Positions 44,700 through 53,010 of a stretch of 64,000 bases of DNA are shown here, one piece after another (position 1 is the first letter of the stretch; each line of letters opens with the position of its first letter). The notes beneath the pieces are model-generated. The model made no database searches. It was not told the origin of the DNA and saw nothing but the letters and a program-made list of their open reading frames with translations. The DNA is from Candidatus Saccharicenans subterraneus. GTDB lineage: Bacteria > Acidobacteriota > Aminicenantia > Aminicenantales > Saccharicenantaceae. The translations under genes were made by a program, and so were the position numbers. Location of the stretch: assembly GCA_003426165.1 (NCBI GenBank), contig QUAH01000011.1, forward strand, positions 1 through 64,000, read 5' to 3'.

Positions 44700-45231
44700 T
44701 GTAGGGGGGCCCTGCTCTCCGGAGCGGGGGGAACCGACGGGACTGGTTCCCGGGTGCACCGCAACAGTCCCCTTCTACTAAGATAAAATTAATAAAATCA
44801 TGATTAATTCCGCTGACCTTCAGGGCATCCGGACTGTCGACGGGCACCCATAGCGGAGGGGGGCCCTGCTCTCCGGAGCGGGGGGAACCGACGGGACTGG
44901 TCCCCGGGTGCATCGCAACAGTCCCCTTCTACTAAGATAAAATCAATATTAATTCCGCTGATCTTCAGGGCATCCGGACTGTCGACGGGTACCCATAGCG
45001 GAGGGGGGCCCTGCTCTCCGGAGCGGGGGGAACCGACGGGACTGGTCCCCGGGTGCATCGCAACAGTCCCCTTCTACTAAGATAAAATTAATAAAATCAT
45101 GATTAATTCCGCTGACCTACTGGGCATCCGGACTGTCGACGGGCACCCATAGCGGAGGGGGGCCCTGCTCTCCGGAGCGGGGGGAACCGACGGGACTGGT
45201 TCCCGGGTGCACGGCGACAGTCCGGATGCCC
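44700..45231. repeat. Four-copy array of the structured palindromic repeat (array B)
   Basis: Units 2-4 begin GGGCATCCGGACTGTCG at 44823, 44968 and 45122 (spacings 145 and 154), then carry CATAGCGGAGGGGG and a hairpin CCCTGCTC-TCCG-GAGCGGGG, a UNCG-type tetraloop. GGGGGGAACCGACGGGACTGG follows. Unit 1 (from about 44704) lacks the 5' arm. In unit 4 the outer arm is closed by its exact complement CGACAGTCCGGATGCCC (45215-45231), a 17-bp inverted repeat, and GGGCACCC/GGGTGCAC adds an inner stem. Units 1-3 end instead in CAACAGTCCCCTTCTACT and an AT-rich spacer. The core is the same as in array A at 19046-19356, but the outer arms are unrelated. It fills the space between tRNA-Glu and the 3' end of the fucose isomerase gene. 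Confidence 0.85.
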
Positions 45232-45237
45232 CCCTAC

Positions 45238-46983
45238 CTACACCCTCCGGGCCAGCATCAACTTGGCCTGGGTCTCCCCACCGCTCAGCCGGTAGAGCAT
45301 GGGCACCGGCCGGTCGAGGGCCGGGTCATACTCCGGCTGGTTTTCCCAGCGGTAATTCAGAACGCAGGCATAATCGGAGAAGTATTGCCAGCGCCGGCGG
45401 TTGAGCCCGGTTACCATGTGGAAATGGTTGGCCGGCATGCCCATCTTGACCAGGCTGGCCGGTAGCTGGTCATAGGTCACGAAGGTGTGAGGCCAGGAAT
45501 AATCGGAAGCCCGGCAGACTTCTTCGGCCAGAAGCGGAGGTAACGAGACGCTTTCGGCCTCGCCCTGGACCATGGTGAACATTCCGCTCAGGTCGGAGTA
45601 GGCCAGGCGCCCGGCCAGGCCCCTGATCCCGGCCGGCGAAAGGTAGCTCACGGAAAAGCCAAGCCCCGGGAAGTAGTATTCGATCGCCTTGAACAGGAAA
45701 GCTTCCCCGGCGTAATCAAGGGAAGCCGAGCCCGAGTTGTTGCCATCGACAAAACCGCGCTGCATCCAGCCCTCGTTCTCGAACGGGCCCAGGTCGACCT
45801 TGAGCTCCCTGGCCTTCTTCCTGATTTCCCAGGGCTCGTAGACCTTGCGAAAATCCATGAACAGGGTTGGCTGGCCGCCACTCAAATAGCAATAGCAGAT
45901 CATGGTCAGCAGGGCCTGGATATCATTCTCGGTGGCAAAGGGGATGACCGGTTTTTTGCCTGTGTGATCCTCGGTCGAGTTGAACAGTGACTCGGCAATA
46001 TCGGCCGTGGTCAACGGAATTCCGCGCCGGTCCGAACCCCAGGCTAACTGGCTGGTCCAGCCGCCGCCCACGGCATTGACGTCTCTGAGGTAATTTCTAA
46101 TGATCAGGTAGAGGGCCAGTCCCTCGTCCAGCTTTTTTTTGTCTTCGGCCGACAGAGCCGGCGGTTTAACGCGGTCCAGCCCGGTGAGCAGGTTCTTTTT
46201 TGATCTTATTATTTCCTCGGTGTTGGTAAAAATCCGGTTTTTGAACTTGACGTTGACCACCCAGTCCCGCAGGGCTTTAAGTTCCTCCGGGTCGTAGCCG
46301 CCCTTTTTATGCAGCATGTCGGCAAAGAGCTTCATCGACTCGCGGGTCGACTCCAGGCCAAAGAATTTCCTGGCCGCATGGACGTGGTTCAGGGCCGTTT
46401 CCATCTGCATGGAATCGGTATCAATGGACACGTATCTTTTGCCACGCAGGGCCACCCGGGCCAGCATGGCATAACCGAGGTCCACTACCTGCTCGGCGGT
46501 CTGCCGGTCGAACTCCGGTTCCAGGCCGGTTTCGGGCATGTTGCCTATTACCATCTGGCAGAGCCGGCCGGTCTGGGCATAGGCCCCGACCAGTGCGTCA
46601 ATCCCGACCACTCCAGGCTTGGGGGCGTTATTTCCGCCAACGCAGGCCAGAGGCGTTTCAGGCGGGAAATGAGCGGTCAGGGCCAGGGCTGATTTCCCCG
46701 GGAAAAACCAGGTGTCGGGGACGATGAAGATCCCGGCCACCCCGGCCTCTTTCATTTCTCTGGCCCCGGAATCAGCCGTGCTCTCCGAGTCCACCAGGCG
46801 GGAGCAATAGAAGATGTTGGGGGCACTGCCGTCGGGCAGGCGAAGATGCCGGGCCAGCAGCCGGGCGGTCATCCGGCCGATGTTAAAGGCCCTGGTCCTC
46901 GAAGTTTCATCAATCCTGGGGTCGCAGGGCACAAACACCCCCAGGGTCGGGTTGTCGGGATTCCTTTTACCGATGAAGGGCAT
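45238..46983 (-). CDS. L-fucose/L-arabinose isomerase-family protein
   Basis: A 581-residue protein of the L-fucose isomerase fold: KRNPDNPTLGVFVPCDPRID at the start, VGGNNAPKPGVVGIDALVGA in the first domain, YVSIDTDSMQMETALNH and WGSDRRGIPLTTADIAESL in the middle. The C-terminal segment (DYSWPHTFVTYDQLPASLVKMGMPANHFHMVTG) matches the substrate-binding end of fucose isomerases. It would isomerise an aldose such as L-fucose or D-arabinose to the ketose, using a divalent metal. Start 46983 follows AAGGAGGA. A TetR-like palindromic operator lies 24 bases upstream of the start. No fucose kinase or aldolase lies nearby. Confidence 0.88.
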   Translation of the reverse strand: MPFIGKRNPDNPTLGVFVPCDPRIDETSRTRAFNIGRMTARLLARHLRLPDGSAPNIFYCSRLVDSESTADSGAREMKEAGVAGIFIVPDTWFFPGKSALALTAHFPPETPLACVGGNNAPKPGVVGIDALVGAYAQTGRLCQMVIGNMPETGLEPEFDRQTAEQVVDLGYAMLARVALRGKRYVSIDTDSMQMETALNHVHAARKFFGLESTRESMKLFADMLHKKGGYDPEELKALRDWVVNVKFKNRIFTNTEEIIRSKKNLLTGLDRVKPPALSAEDKKKLDEGLALYLIIRNYLRDVNAVGGGWTSQLAWGSDRRGIPLTTADIAESLFNSTEDHTGKKPVIPFATENDIQALLTMICYCYLSGGQPTLFMDFRKVYEPWEIRKKARELKVDLGPFENEGWMQRGFVDGNNSGSASLDYAGEAFLFKAIEYYFPGLGFSVSYLSPAGIRGLAGRLAYSDLSGMFTMVQGEAESVSLPPLLAEEVCRASDYSWPHTFVTYDQLPASLVKMGMPANHFHMVTGLNRRRWQYFSDYACVLNYRWENQPEYDPALDRPVPMLYRLSGGETQAKLMLARRV

Positions 46984-47006
46984 GGCTCCTCCTTTCAGGC
47001 TTGGCA

Positions 47007-47030
47007 ATATATGAATGGTTGTTCATATAT
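47007..47030. promoter_or_regulatory. Palindromic operator upstream of the fucose isomerase gene
   Basis: ATATATGAA (47007-47015), six bases, then TTCATATAT (47022-47030) form a perfect 9-bp inverted repeat, 24 bases before the ATG of the isomerase gene and in the expected promoter zone. The core TATGAATGGTTxTTCATA is shared with the site at 30140-30159. It fits a TetR-type repressor binding site; the regulator gene is not in the window. Confidence 0.65.
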
Positions 47031-47160
47031 CAAGAGATCTGCCAGCTCAAAATCCGGCCGGCGCCTGAGCGGCCGGTGGCTGACCTCCGGGGTGCCTCCC
47101 TTCCGGGTCCTCATGGCTGACCACAACCGGTCTGGTCCAGCCCGCACCGCGCGTCGCCCG

Positions 47161-48093
47161 TCAGATATACTCGATGGTGGCCGGTGGCTTGGGAGTGATT
47201 TCGTAGGCCACCCGGACCACTGACGGGATCTCCTTGGTGATCCGGCTGGCCAACCTGGTCAGGACATCCCAGGGCACGGGCGTCGGCTGGGCGGTCATGG
47301 CATCCTGGCTTTCCACCGACCTGACGATGATGATGTGGCCGAATTTTCTGCGGCCTTCCTCCACCCCGGTTCCCATGTCGTTCATCAGCACGGCAAAAGC
47401 CTGGAAAGGCTGGAGCGGGGCCAGCTCTTCTTCCACGATCCTGGTGGCCTTGCGGACCAGCTCCACCCGCTCCGGTGTAACCTCGCCGATGATCCTGGTG
47501 GCCAGGGCCGGTCCGGGGAAGGGCATCCTCTTGAAAATCAGTTCGGGCAGGCCCAGGGCCCGACCCACCTCCCGCACCTCGTGCTTGAACAGTTCTTTCA
47601 GGGGCTCGATAATCTTGAAGCCAAAGCCTTTCTCGGGGTCAATGCCGATCTGCTCCAGGATGTTATGCTGGGTCTTGACCCCGCCCCGGGTCTCTATGAT
47701 GTCGGCGGCAATGGTGCCCTGAATGAGGTACCTGGCCTTGCTCTTCAGAACCTGGCGGCCGAAGACCTTGTAAAATGTATTCCGGAAGGCTTTCCTCTTT
47801 TCTTCCGGGTCGGTCTTGCCCTTCAGGGCTTCGAAAAATTCGTTCCTGGCGTCCACTATTTCCAGGTCTATGCCCAGGCGGGCAAAGGCGGTCTTGACCT
47901 CTTCCGGCTCTTTTTCTCTCATCAATCCGTGGTCAATAAAAATGGTCTTGAGCTGCGAGCCGAGGGCCCGGTGGGCCAGCAGGGTGGCCACCGAGCTGTC
48001 CACTCCGCCGGACAGGGCCGAGATGGCTTTATCCTTGCCAACTGTCTCTTTTATTTCTTCCACCTGGCGCTCGATGAATTTTTTAACGTCCAT
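47161..48093 (-). CDS. GMP synthase, ATP-pyrophosphatase (GuaAb-type) subunit
   Basis: A 310-residue protein consisting only of the synthetase half of GMP synthase. The PP-loop ALSGGVDSSVAT is at about residues 29-40, the XMP-binding region contains GGVKTQHNI and RMPFPGPALATRI, and the C-terminal dimerisation segment ends PPATIEYI. Bacterial GuaA normally carries a fused N-terminal glutamine amidotransferase of about 200 residues; this one starts directly at the synthetase domain, as in archaea. A separate amidotransferase subunit must supply ammonia and is not in the window. GGAGG before ATG 48093 supports the start. It catalyses XMP to GMP in purine synthesis. Confidence 0.93.
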   Translation of the reverse strand: MDVKKFIERQVEEIKETVGKDKAISALSGGVDSSVATLLAHRALGSQLKTIFIDHGLMREKEPEEVKTAFARLGIDLEIVDARNEFFEALKGKTDPEEKRKAFRNTFYKVFGRQVLKSKARYLIQGTIAADIIETRGGVKTQHNILEQIGIDPEKGFGFKIIEPLKELFKHEVREVGRALGLPELIFKRMPFPGPALATRIIGEVTPERVELVRKATRIVEEELAPLQPFQAFAVLMNDMGTGVEEGRRKFGHIIIVRSVESQDAMTAQPTPVPWDVLTRLASRITKEIPSVVRVAYEITPKPPATIEYI

Positions 48094-48427
48094 TTCTTCC
48101 TCCGTTTCAAGGGTATTAAGATGATACAATAACCGGACAAATCAAGTCCACAAAAAGTTAATTTTCGCGAATTTTCCAGTTGATTTTTGAAGGAAAAAGT
48201 TGGATATTATTAGCAGAGATTTAAAAAGAGGAGGGCCTCCATCCAAGGCGTAAGATTGGCCGGAGAAGGACGCCCCCCGAGAGTCCTTCTCCCCTGCCCT
48301 CCTCGGGAGGATTTCCTAACCATTTAGTCGACCCTTTACGGAAAAAATTGAAAAATTTTTTCTGTATTTTTTGCCCCGCCCCGAAGTAAAATCAAACCTT
48401 GAATTTTTGTTTTCTCAGGAGTGCCCC
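48094..48427. other. Divergent intergenic region between the GMP synthase and M20 genes
   Basis: The 334 bases contain promoters for neither gene that I can assign confidently. The main feature is the two-tier hairpin at 48228-48304. Confidence 0.6.
48228..48304 (+). promoter_or_regulatory. Nested two-tier hairpin upstream of the M20 amidohydrolase gene
   Basis: GAGGAGGG (48228-48235) pairs with CCCTCCTC (48297-48304), and inside it GGAGAAGGAC (48262-48271) pairs perfectly with GTCCTTCTCC (48283-48292). The folded element ends about 120 bases before the amidohydrolase ATG, with an AT-rich stretch following. It could be a 5'-UTR element, a terminator for an unseen transcript or a repeat. It does not share the core of arrays A and B. 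Confidence 0.45.
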
Positions 48428-49786
48428 ATGAAACCTGCGACGAAGGCCCAAATAATCCTGATAATTTATGCGTTGCTATATTTGCTCCCGGTTATTCCTG
48501 GAGCCTCAGCTCCCCTGCCTGCCGACCGACAGGCCAGGCCCCCGGCCTACTACCAGAAAATACAGGAACTGACTGCCCGGATTGAGCCGGAGATAATCGC
48601 CATCAGGCGGGACCTCCATGCCAACCCCGAGCTGGCCTTCCAGGAAAAGAGAACCGCGGGCATGGTGGCCGATTATTTCCGGAAGCTGGGCCTGGAAGTC
48701 CGGACCGGAATCGGCGGAACAGGAGTCCTGGGTGTGCTCAAGGGTGGCCTGCCCGGGCCGGTCCTGGCCATGCGCGGCGACATGGATGCCCTGGCCATCA
48801 CCGAAGAGACCGACCTGCCCTTTGCCTCCAGGGAAAAAATCATGAGAAACGGCCAGGAAACGGGACTGATGCACGCCTGCGGCCACGATATCCACACGGC
48901 CCTGCTTCTGGGCGTGGCCTCGGTCCTGAGCCAGATGAAAAGTCAGGTCCCCGGCACCATCCTGTTCATCGCCCAGCCGGCCGAGGAATGGGGCGACGGC
49001 GCCCAGAAAATGCTCCAGGATGGAATTTTCCGCGACTACCGGCCCGAGGCCATTTTTGCCTTTCACGTGGACGATACCCTGAAGGCCGGTTATGTTCATT
49101 ATGTCCCGGGCTATTCCGGGGCCAACTGCGATACCTTTTTCCTGAACATCCATTCTGAAGGCTGCCACGGGGCTAACCCCGACCAGTGCGTCGACCCGAT
49201 CGTGGTCGGAAGCCACGTGGTCCTGGCCCTGCAGGCCATGATCAGCCGGGAAATAGACGTTCACGACCACACCGTCATCACCGTCGGTTATTTTCACGCC
49301 GGCACGGCCACCAACATCATCCCGGAAAAGGCCGAGCTCCGGGCCACCATCAGAAGCTACGGCGACGAGCAGAGGGAGCGGCTCAAGGAAAAAATTACCA
49401 GGACCATTACCGGCATCTGCCAGTCTCACGGAGCGCCCTTCGAGCTGGACTACCAGTTCGGAACGCCATCTCTCTACAACCACCCCGAACTGCTGAAAGC
49501 TATCCTGCCGACGGCCGAAGCTGTCCTCGGCGGAGCGGATAAGCTGATTGAGGACCGTCCGGAGATGGGTGGCGAGGATTTCAGCTATTTCGCCCGGGAA
49601 ATCCCGGCGGTGATGCTCTCTCTGGGAGTGGTCCCGGCCCACCTGGAAAAGACCTCGGTCCACTCTCCCACCTTCATGGCCGATGAAAAAGCGATCGGAA
49701 TCGGCATCAAGCTGATGTCCTGTATTTTGATGGATTACGCCCGGAAACCGGCTGCCCGGAGAGTTCGCCCTTTTAAGACATCTTAG
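48428..49786 (+). CDS. Secreted M20-family amidohydrolase
   Basis: A 452-residue exported metallohydrolase. A signal peptide (IILIIYALLYLLPVIPGASA) precedes the M20D catalytic domain: NPELAFQEKRTAGMVADYF, metal/catalytic motif MRGDMDALAITEETDLPF, HACGHDIHTALLLG, and the general base region IAQPAEEWGDGA. The dimerisation lid runs in the middle and the last ligand is in GGEDFSYFA. The family includes IAA-amino acid hydrolases, hippurate hydrolases and peptidases that cut N-acyl amino acids. The substrate is unknown; export suggests a role on external or periplasmic amides. AGGAG eight bases before ATG 48428 fixes the start. Confidence 0.88.
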   Translation: MKPATKAQIILIIYALLYLLPVIPGASAPLPADRQARPPAYYQKIQELTARIEPEIIAIRRDLHANPELAFQEKRTAGMVADYFRKLGLEVRTGIGGTGVLGVLKGGLPGPVLAMRGDMDALAITEETDLPFASREKIMRNGQETGLMHACGHDIHTALLLGVASVLSQMKSQVPGTILFIAQPAEEWGDGAQKMLQDGIFRDYRPEAIFAFHVDDTLKAGYVHYVPGYSGANCDTFFLNIHSEGCHGANPDQCVDPIVVGSHVVLALQAMISREIDVHDHTVITVGYFHAGTATNIIPEKAELRATIRSYGDEQRERLKEKITRTITGICQSHGAPFELDYQFGTPSLYNHPELLKAILPTAEAVLGGADKLIEDRPEMGGEDFSYFAREIPAVMLSLGVVPAHLEKTSVHSPTFMADEKAIGIGIKLMSCILMDYARKPAARRVRPFKTS

Positions 49787-50224
49787 GTTTCCACCGGGCA
49801 ACATAATTTATTAAAAAGAATTGTGTAGAAGAATTTATTCCGGGTAACTGCGTTTATCGAGAAAATTGAATGGAAGAATCCGCCGGGCGGTTGCTGACTT
49901 TACTATCATATGGCCACTCCTGGCCAGTTTATAAGAGCAGCCGGAGCTAAATTGTTGGTTCTTAATTAACCCTTTTTTACGCGAGCAAACTCAGGCCCCG
50001 GAAAAATAAACTCTGCTGAATTATTTAATGAAATTCTTCCGTCAGAGCTGCCCCGGGAGTAGAAGCTCCAGGCCGGTTCACGTCGAGTTCAATTAAGAGC
50101 CCGCGAATCCAGGCCACAAAGAGATTTTTTCCCTGAGAAGGCTGACCAGGGCTGCCGGGCCGGGCCCCGGGGTTAATTCAATTGATTAAAAAAGGGCCTG
50201 ATGGTAAATTGATTACATTCAGCC
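49787..50224. other. Intergenic region, 438 bases, no supported gene
   Basis: Only short open frames and a small TGGCC-CTCC-TGGCCA-type hairpin near 49910 are visible. A candidate promoter for the phosphohexomutase operon sits at its right edge. Confidence 0.6.
50182..50210 (+). promoter_or_regulatory. Putative promoter of the phosphohexomutase operon
   Basis: TTGATT at 50182-50187 and TAAATT at 50205-50210 are 17 bases apart. It would give a very short leader before ATG 50225, so transcripts may be nearly leaderless or another promoter is used. Confidence 0.35.
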
Positions 50225-51574
50225 ATGAAATTGCTAAAGCTCAACCTGTCCGGGGTCCGCGGTATCGTCGGCCAGACCATCACTCCGGAACTGGTCATCG
50301 ATTTTGCCTCGGCCTTTGGCACCATGCTACCGGCCGGAACGGTCCTGGTCGGCCGTGACAGCCGGAAATCAGGGCTGATGGTGCAGGAAGCGGCGGTGGC
50401 GGCCCTTCTCTCGACCGGGCACGAAGTCAGAAATCTCGGTATCTGTCCCACTCCGGTCATCCAGTTCCTGGTAAGACAGCACCGGGCGGTCGGGGCTATT
50501 TCCATCACCGCCGGACATAACCCGGCCGAGTGGAATGCCCTGAATTTCATAAACAGCCAGGGTACCTATCTTAACGAATTCCAGGGCTCGGAGCTGCTCG
50601 ATATCTACCACCTGGGGCGTTTTGCCCACCAGAAGCTCAAAAAGTCCCCGGCCGTCATCAACGAGCTGAACCCGGAGGAAGTCTATTTCTCCTGGCTGAG
50701 CCATAAGTTGCGTACCGAAGAAATTGCCCGGGCCAGATTCAAGGTGGTGGTGGACCCCTGTAACGGGGCCGGAGCCGGGCTGGTCAACAAGTTTTTCCAG
50801 GCACTCGGCTGCGAGCTTGTAGCCGTCAACAACGAGCCCAGCGGTTATTTCCCCCACGACCCGGAACCGCGGCCCAGGAATGCCGGCGAGGTGGCTTCCC
50901 TGGTCAGGGCCACCGGAGCCAGCCTGGGCTTCCTTCTTAACAGCGACGCCAGCCGCGTCTCGCTGGTGACCGAGACCGGCGAAACTCTGTCTGAAGAATA
51001 TACCCTGCCGGTTGTGGCCGGTTATTACCTGCAGCAGCAGCCGGGCCCGGTCATCACCAGTCTTTCCACTTCCAGGATGATCGAGGCAGTGGCTGAAAAA
51101 TATGGAGTTCCGGTCATCAGGACCAGGGTCGGCCAATCTGCCCTCATCCAGGTTATGCTCCAGGAAGATGGAGCCCTGGCCGGGGAGGGCAGCGGTGGAG
51201 TGGCCTTGCGCAATTTTCAGCCGGCCTTTGATGGTTTTGCGGTCATGGGCCTGGTCCTGGAAGCCATGGCCGTTCAGCAGAAAAAGCTTTCCGAGCTGGT
51301 CAAGGCGATTCCCCGTTATCACATCGTCAAGGATAAAATAGTCTGCCCGCCCCACCGGCTGCATTCGCTGGTGGCTGAAACTCGAAAACTCTATCCCCGG
51401 GCCGAAGTCAATTCCCTGGACGGACTGCATGTTACCTTGAAGGAGGCCTGGGTACACATCAGGGCTTCCAGCACCGAGCCACTCATCAGGGTAATTGCCG
51501 AAAGCCCGTCCGCGGCCAGGGCCCAGCTTGAGGTGGACAAGGTGGTGGCTTTTCTCAACCGCTTGCTCGGGTGA
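50225..51574 (+). CDS. Phosphohexomutase-like pseudoenzyme (catalytic Ser and metal ligands lost)
   Basis: A 449-residue member of the alpha-D-phosphohexomutase family by overall sequence (LSGVRGIVG, GRDSRKSG, LGICPTPVI, GEGSGGV, RASSTEP). The catalytic phosphoserine loop TASHNP reads TAGHNP with Gly97 in place of Ser, and NGxK reads NALN. The magnesium loop DxDxDR reads NSDASR (residues 239-244), losing two of three aspartates. The phosphate-binding loop near the C-terminus is kept. It cannot run the normal phosphoserine chemistry and is read here as a pseudoenzyme. An active paralogue follows after only four bases, suggesting a heteromeric complex or a sensor/regulator role. Confidence 0.88.
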   Translation: MKLLKLNLSGVRGIVGQTITPELVIDFASAFGTMLPAGTVLVGRDSRKSGLMVQEAAVAALLSTGHEVRNLGICPTPVIQFLVRQHRAVGAISITAGHNPAEWNALNFINSQGTYLNEFQGSELLDIYHLGRFAHQKLKKSPAVINELNPEEVYFSWLSHKLRTEEIARARFKVVVDPCNGAGAGLVNKFFQALGCELVAVNNEPSGYFPHDPEPRPRNAGEVASLVRATGASLGFLLNSDASRVSLVTETGETLSEEYTLPVVAGYYLQQQPGPVITSLSTSRMIEAVAEKYGVPVIRTRVGQSALIQVMLQEDGALAGEGSGGVALRNFQPAFDGFAVMGLVLEAMAVQQKKLSELVKAIPRYHIVKDKIVCPPHRLHSLVAETRKLYPRAEVNSLDGLHVTLKEAWVHIRASSTEPLIRVIAESPSAARAQLEVDKVVAFLNRLLG

Positions 51575-51578
51575 AAAG

Positions 51579-52946
51579 ATGAAAAAGAGATTGCCGCTCA
51601 AGGTCAGTGTCTCCGGGGTCAGGGGGATAATCGGCGAAAGCCTGACTCCGCAGATTGCGGCCAGGTTCGCCTCGGCCTTCGGTACCTACCTCGGCCCGGG
51701 CCAGGTCCTGATCGGCCAGGATACCAGGCCCTCGGGCACGATGCTTAAAAAAGCAGTGCTCAGCGGACTGCTGGCCACCGGCTGCCAGCCGGTTGAGGTC
51801 GGCGTGCTTCCGATTCCCACCATCCTGTTTTTAACCCACGAGAAACAGGCCCGTGGGGCGGTGGTGGTGACCGCCAGTCACAATCCGCCGGAATGGAACG
51901 GGCTAAAGTTCATAGGGCCCGAGGGACTTTACCTCCGCCGTTCCCAGGTGGAGGAATTCCTGGACATCTTCCACCAGGGCGAGTTCACCTTCGTGGCCGC
52001 GGAGAGAATCAAGTCTCCCCTCCAGGAAAAAAACGCCGGGGAGCTGCACCTGGAAAAGATCCTGTCGCGGCTCAAAGTCAGGGCCATCCGCAGCCGCGGC
52101 TTCCGGGTGGTAGCCGATTGTGCCAACGGGGCCGGGGCCACGCTTCTGCCCCAGCTTCTGCGGGAACTGGGCTGCGAAACCCTGCTTATCAATACCGACC
52201 TCAGCGGCCAGTTTGCCCACCAGTCGGAGCCGGTCCCCGAAAACCTGGGTGAACTTTGCCGCCGGGTTAAGGAATTCAGGGCCGACCTGGGCCTGGCCCA
52301 GGATGCCGACGCCGACCGCCTGGCCCTGGTCGACGAGAAGGGCCGAGCGCTGGGCGAAGACCTGACCCTGGCCCTGGCCGTGGCCCACGTGCTCGGAAAA
52401 AAGCGGGGCCCGGTGGCCGTAAACCTCTCGGCTTCCATGGCCATAGACGACCTGGCCGCCAGGTACCGGGTTCCGGTCATCAGGACGAGAATCGGAGAAA
52501 TCAACGTGGTTGAAGCCATGCTGGACGAGGGCGCGGTCATCGGCGGCGAAGGTAACGGCGGGGTCATCTGGCCGGAAATCCATCCCTGCCGGGATTCGCT
52601 GACCGCAGCCGGCCTGGTGCTGGAAATGCTGGCCGAAAGCCAGAAGCCGCTGTCGGTCCTGGCTGCCGAGTTCAACAAGTATCACCTGCTGAAGGATAAA
52701 ATGGACTGCCCGGCCGAGCTGGCCTTTCGGGCCGTGGTGGAACTGAGGCGTCGCTACCAGTCCGAGAAGATTTCCACCCTGGACGGCCTTAAAATCAGCT
52801 GGCCCGACTCCTGGGTTCACCTCAGGCCGTCCAATACCGAGCCCATCATCAGGCTGCTGGCTGAATCCCGGTCGGCAGTTCGCAGCCGGCGCTTGATAGA
52901 ACGATTCAAGAAAGAAATCAAGAGCATCATCAGGAAATTAGTCTGA
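51579..52946 (+). CDS. Phosphomannomutase/phosphoglucomutase (active paralogue)
   Basis: The 455-residue enzyme has all four phosphohexomutase sites: phosphoserine loop TASHNPPEWNG with Ser100, magnesium loop DADADR at residues 242-247 (Asp242, Asp244, Asp246), sugar-specificity loop GEGNGG, and phosphate-binding loop RPSNTEP. It interconverts hexose-1- and hexose-6-phosphates; the glucose, mannose or glucosamine preference is unclear. It shares closely matching motifs and the same length with the preceding pseudoenzyme, so the pair arose by tandem duplication. Start 51579 is four bases after the upstream stop. It precedes GH38 and GH2 genes, where mannose and glucosamine phosphates might be products. 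Confidence 0.92.
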   Translation: MKKRLPLKVSVSGVRGIIGESLTPQIAARFASAFGTYLGPGQVLIGQDTRPSGTMLKKAVLSGLLATGCQPVEVGVLPIPTILFLTHEKQARGAVVVTASHNPPEWNGLKFIGPEGLYLRRSQVEEFLDIFHQGEFTFVAAERIKSPLQEKNAGELHLEKILSRLKVRAIRSRGFRVVADCANGAGATLLPQLLRELGCETLLINTDLSGQFAHQSEPVPENLGELCRRVKEFRADLGLAQDADADRLALVDEKGRALGEDLTLALAVAHVLGKKRGPVAVNLSASMAIDDLAARYRVPVIRTRIGEINVVEAMLDEGAVIGGEGNGGVIWPEIHPCRDSLTAAGLVLEMLAESQKPLSVLAAEFNKYHLLKDKMDCPAELAFRAVVELRRRYQSEKISTLDGLKISWPDSWVHLRPSNTEPIIRLLAESRSAVRSRRLIERFKKEIKSIIRKLV

Positions 52947-53010
52947 GACGACCGTTCGGCTCTGACCGGAAATTTTATTAAATAGATAGAACCAAAAAAG
53001 ACAGGATAGA

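Noticed and set aside
44662-45058. Minus-strand open frames of 83-84 codons inside repeat array B, sharing SPVGSP-type text with frames in array A
   Set aside because: They are products of the repeated DNA: they lack ribosome sites, overlap one another in different frames, and the DNA varies in a way that preserves base pairing.
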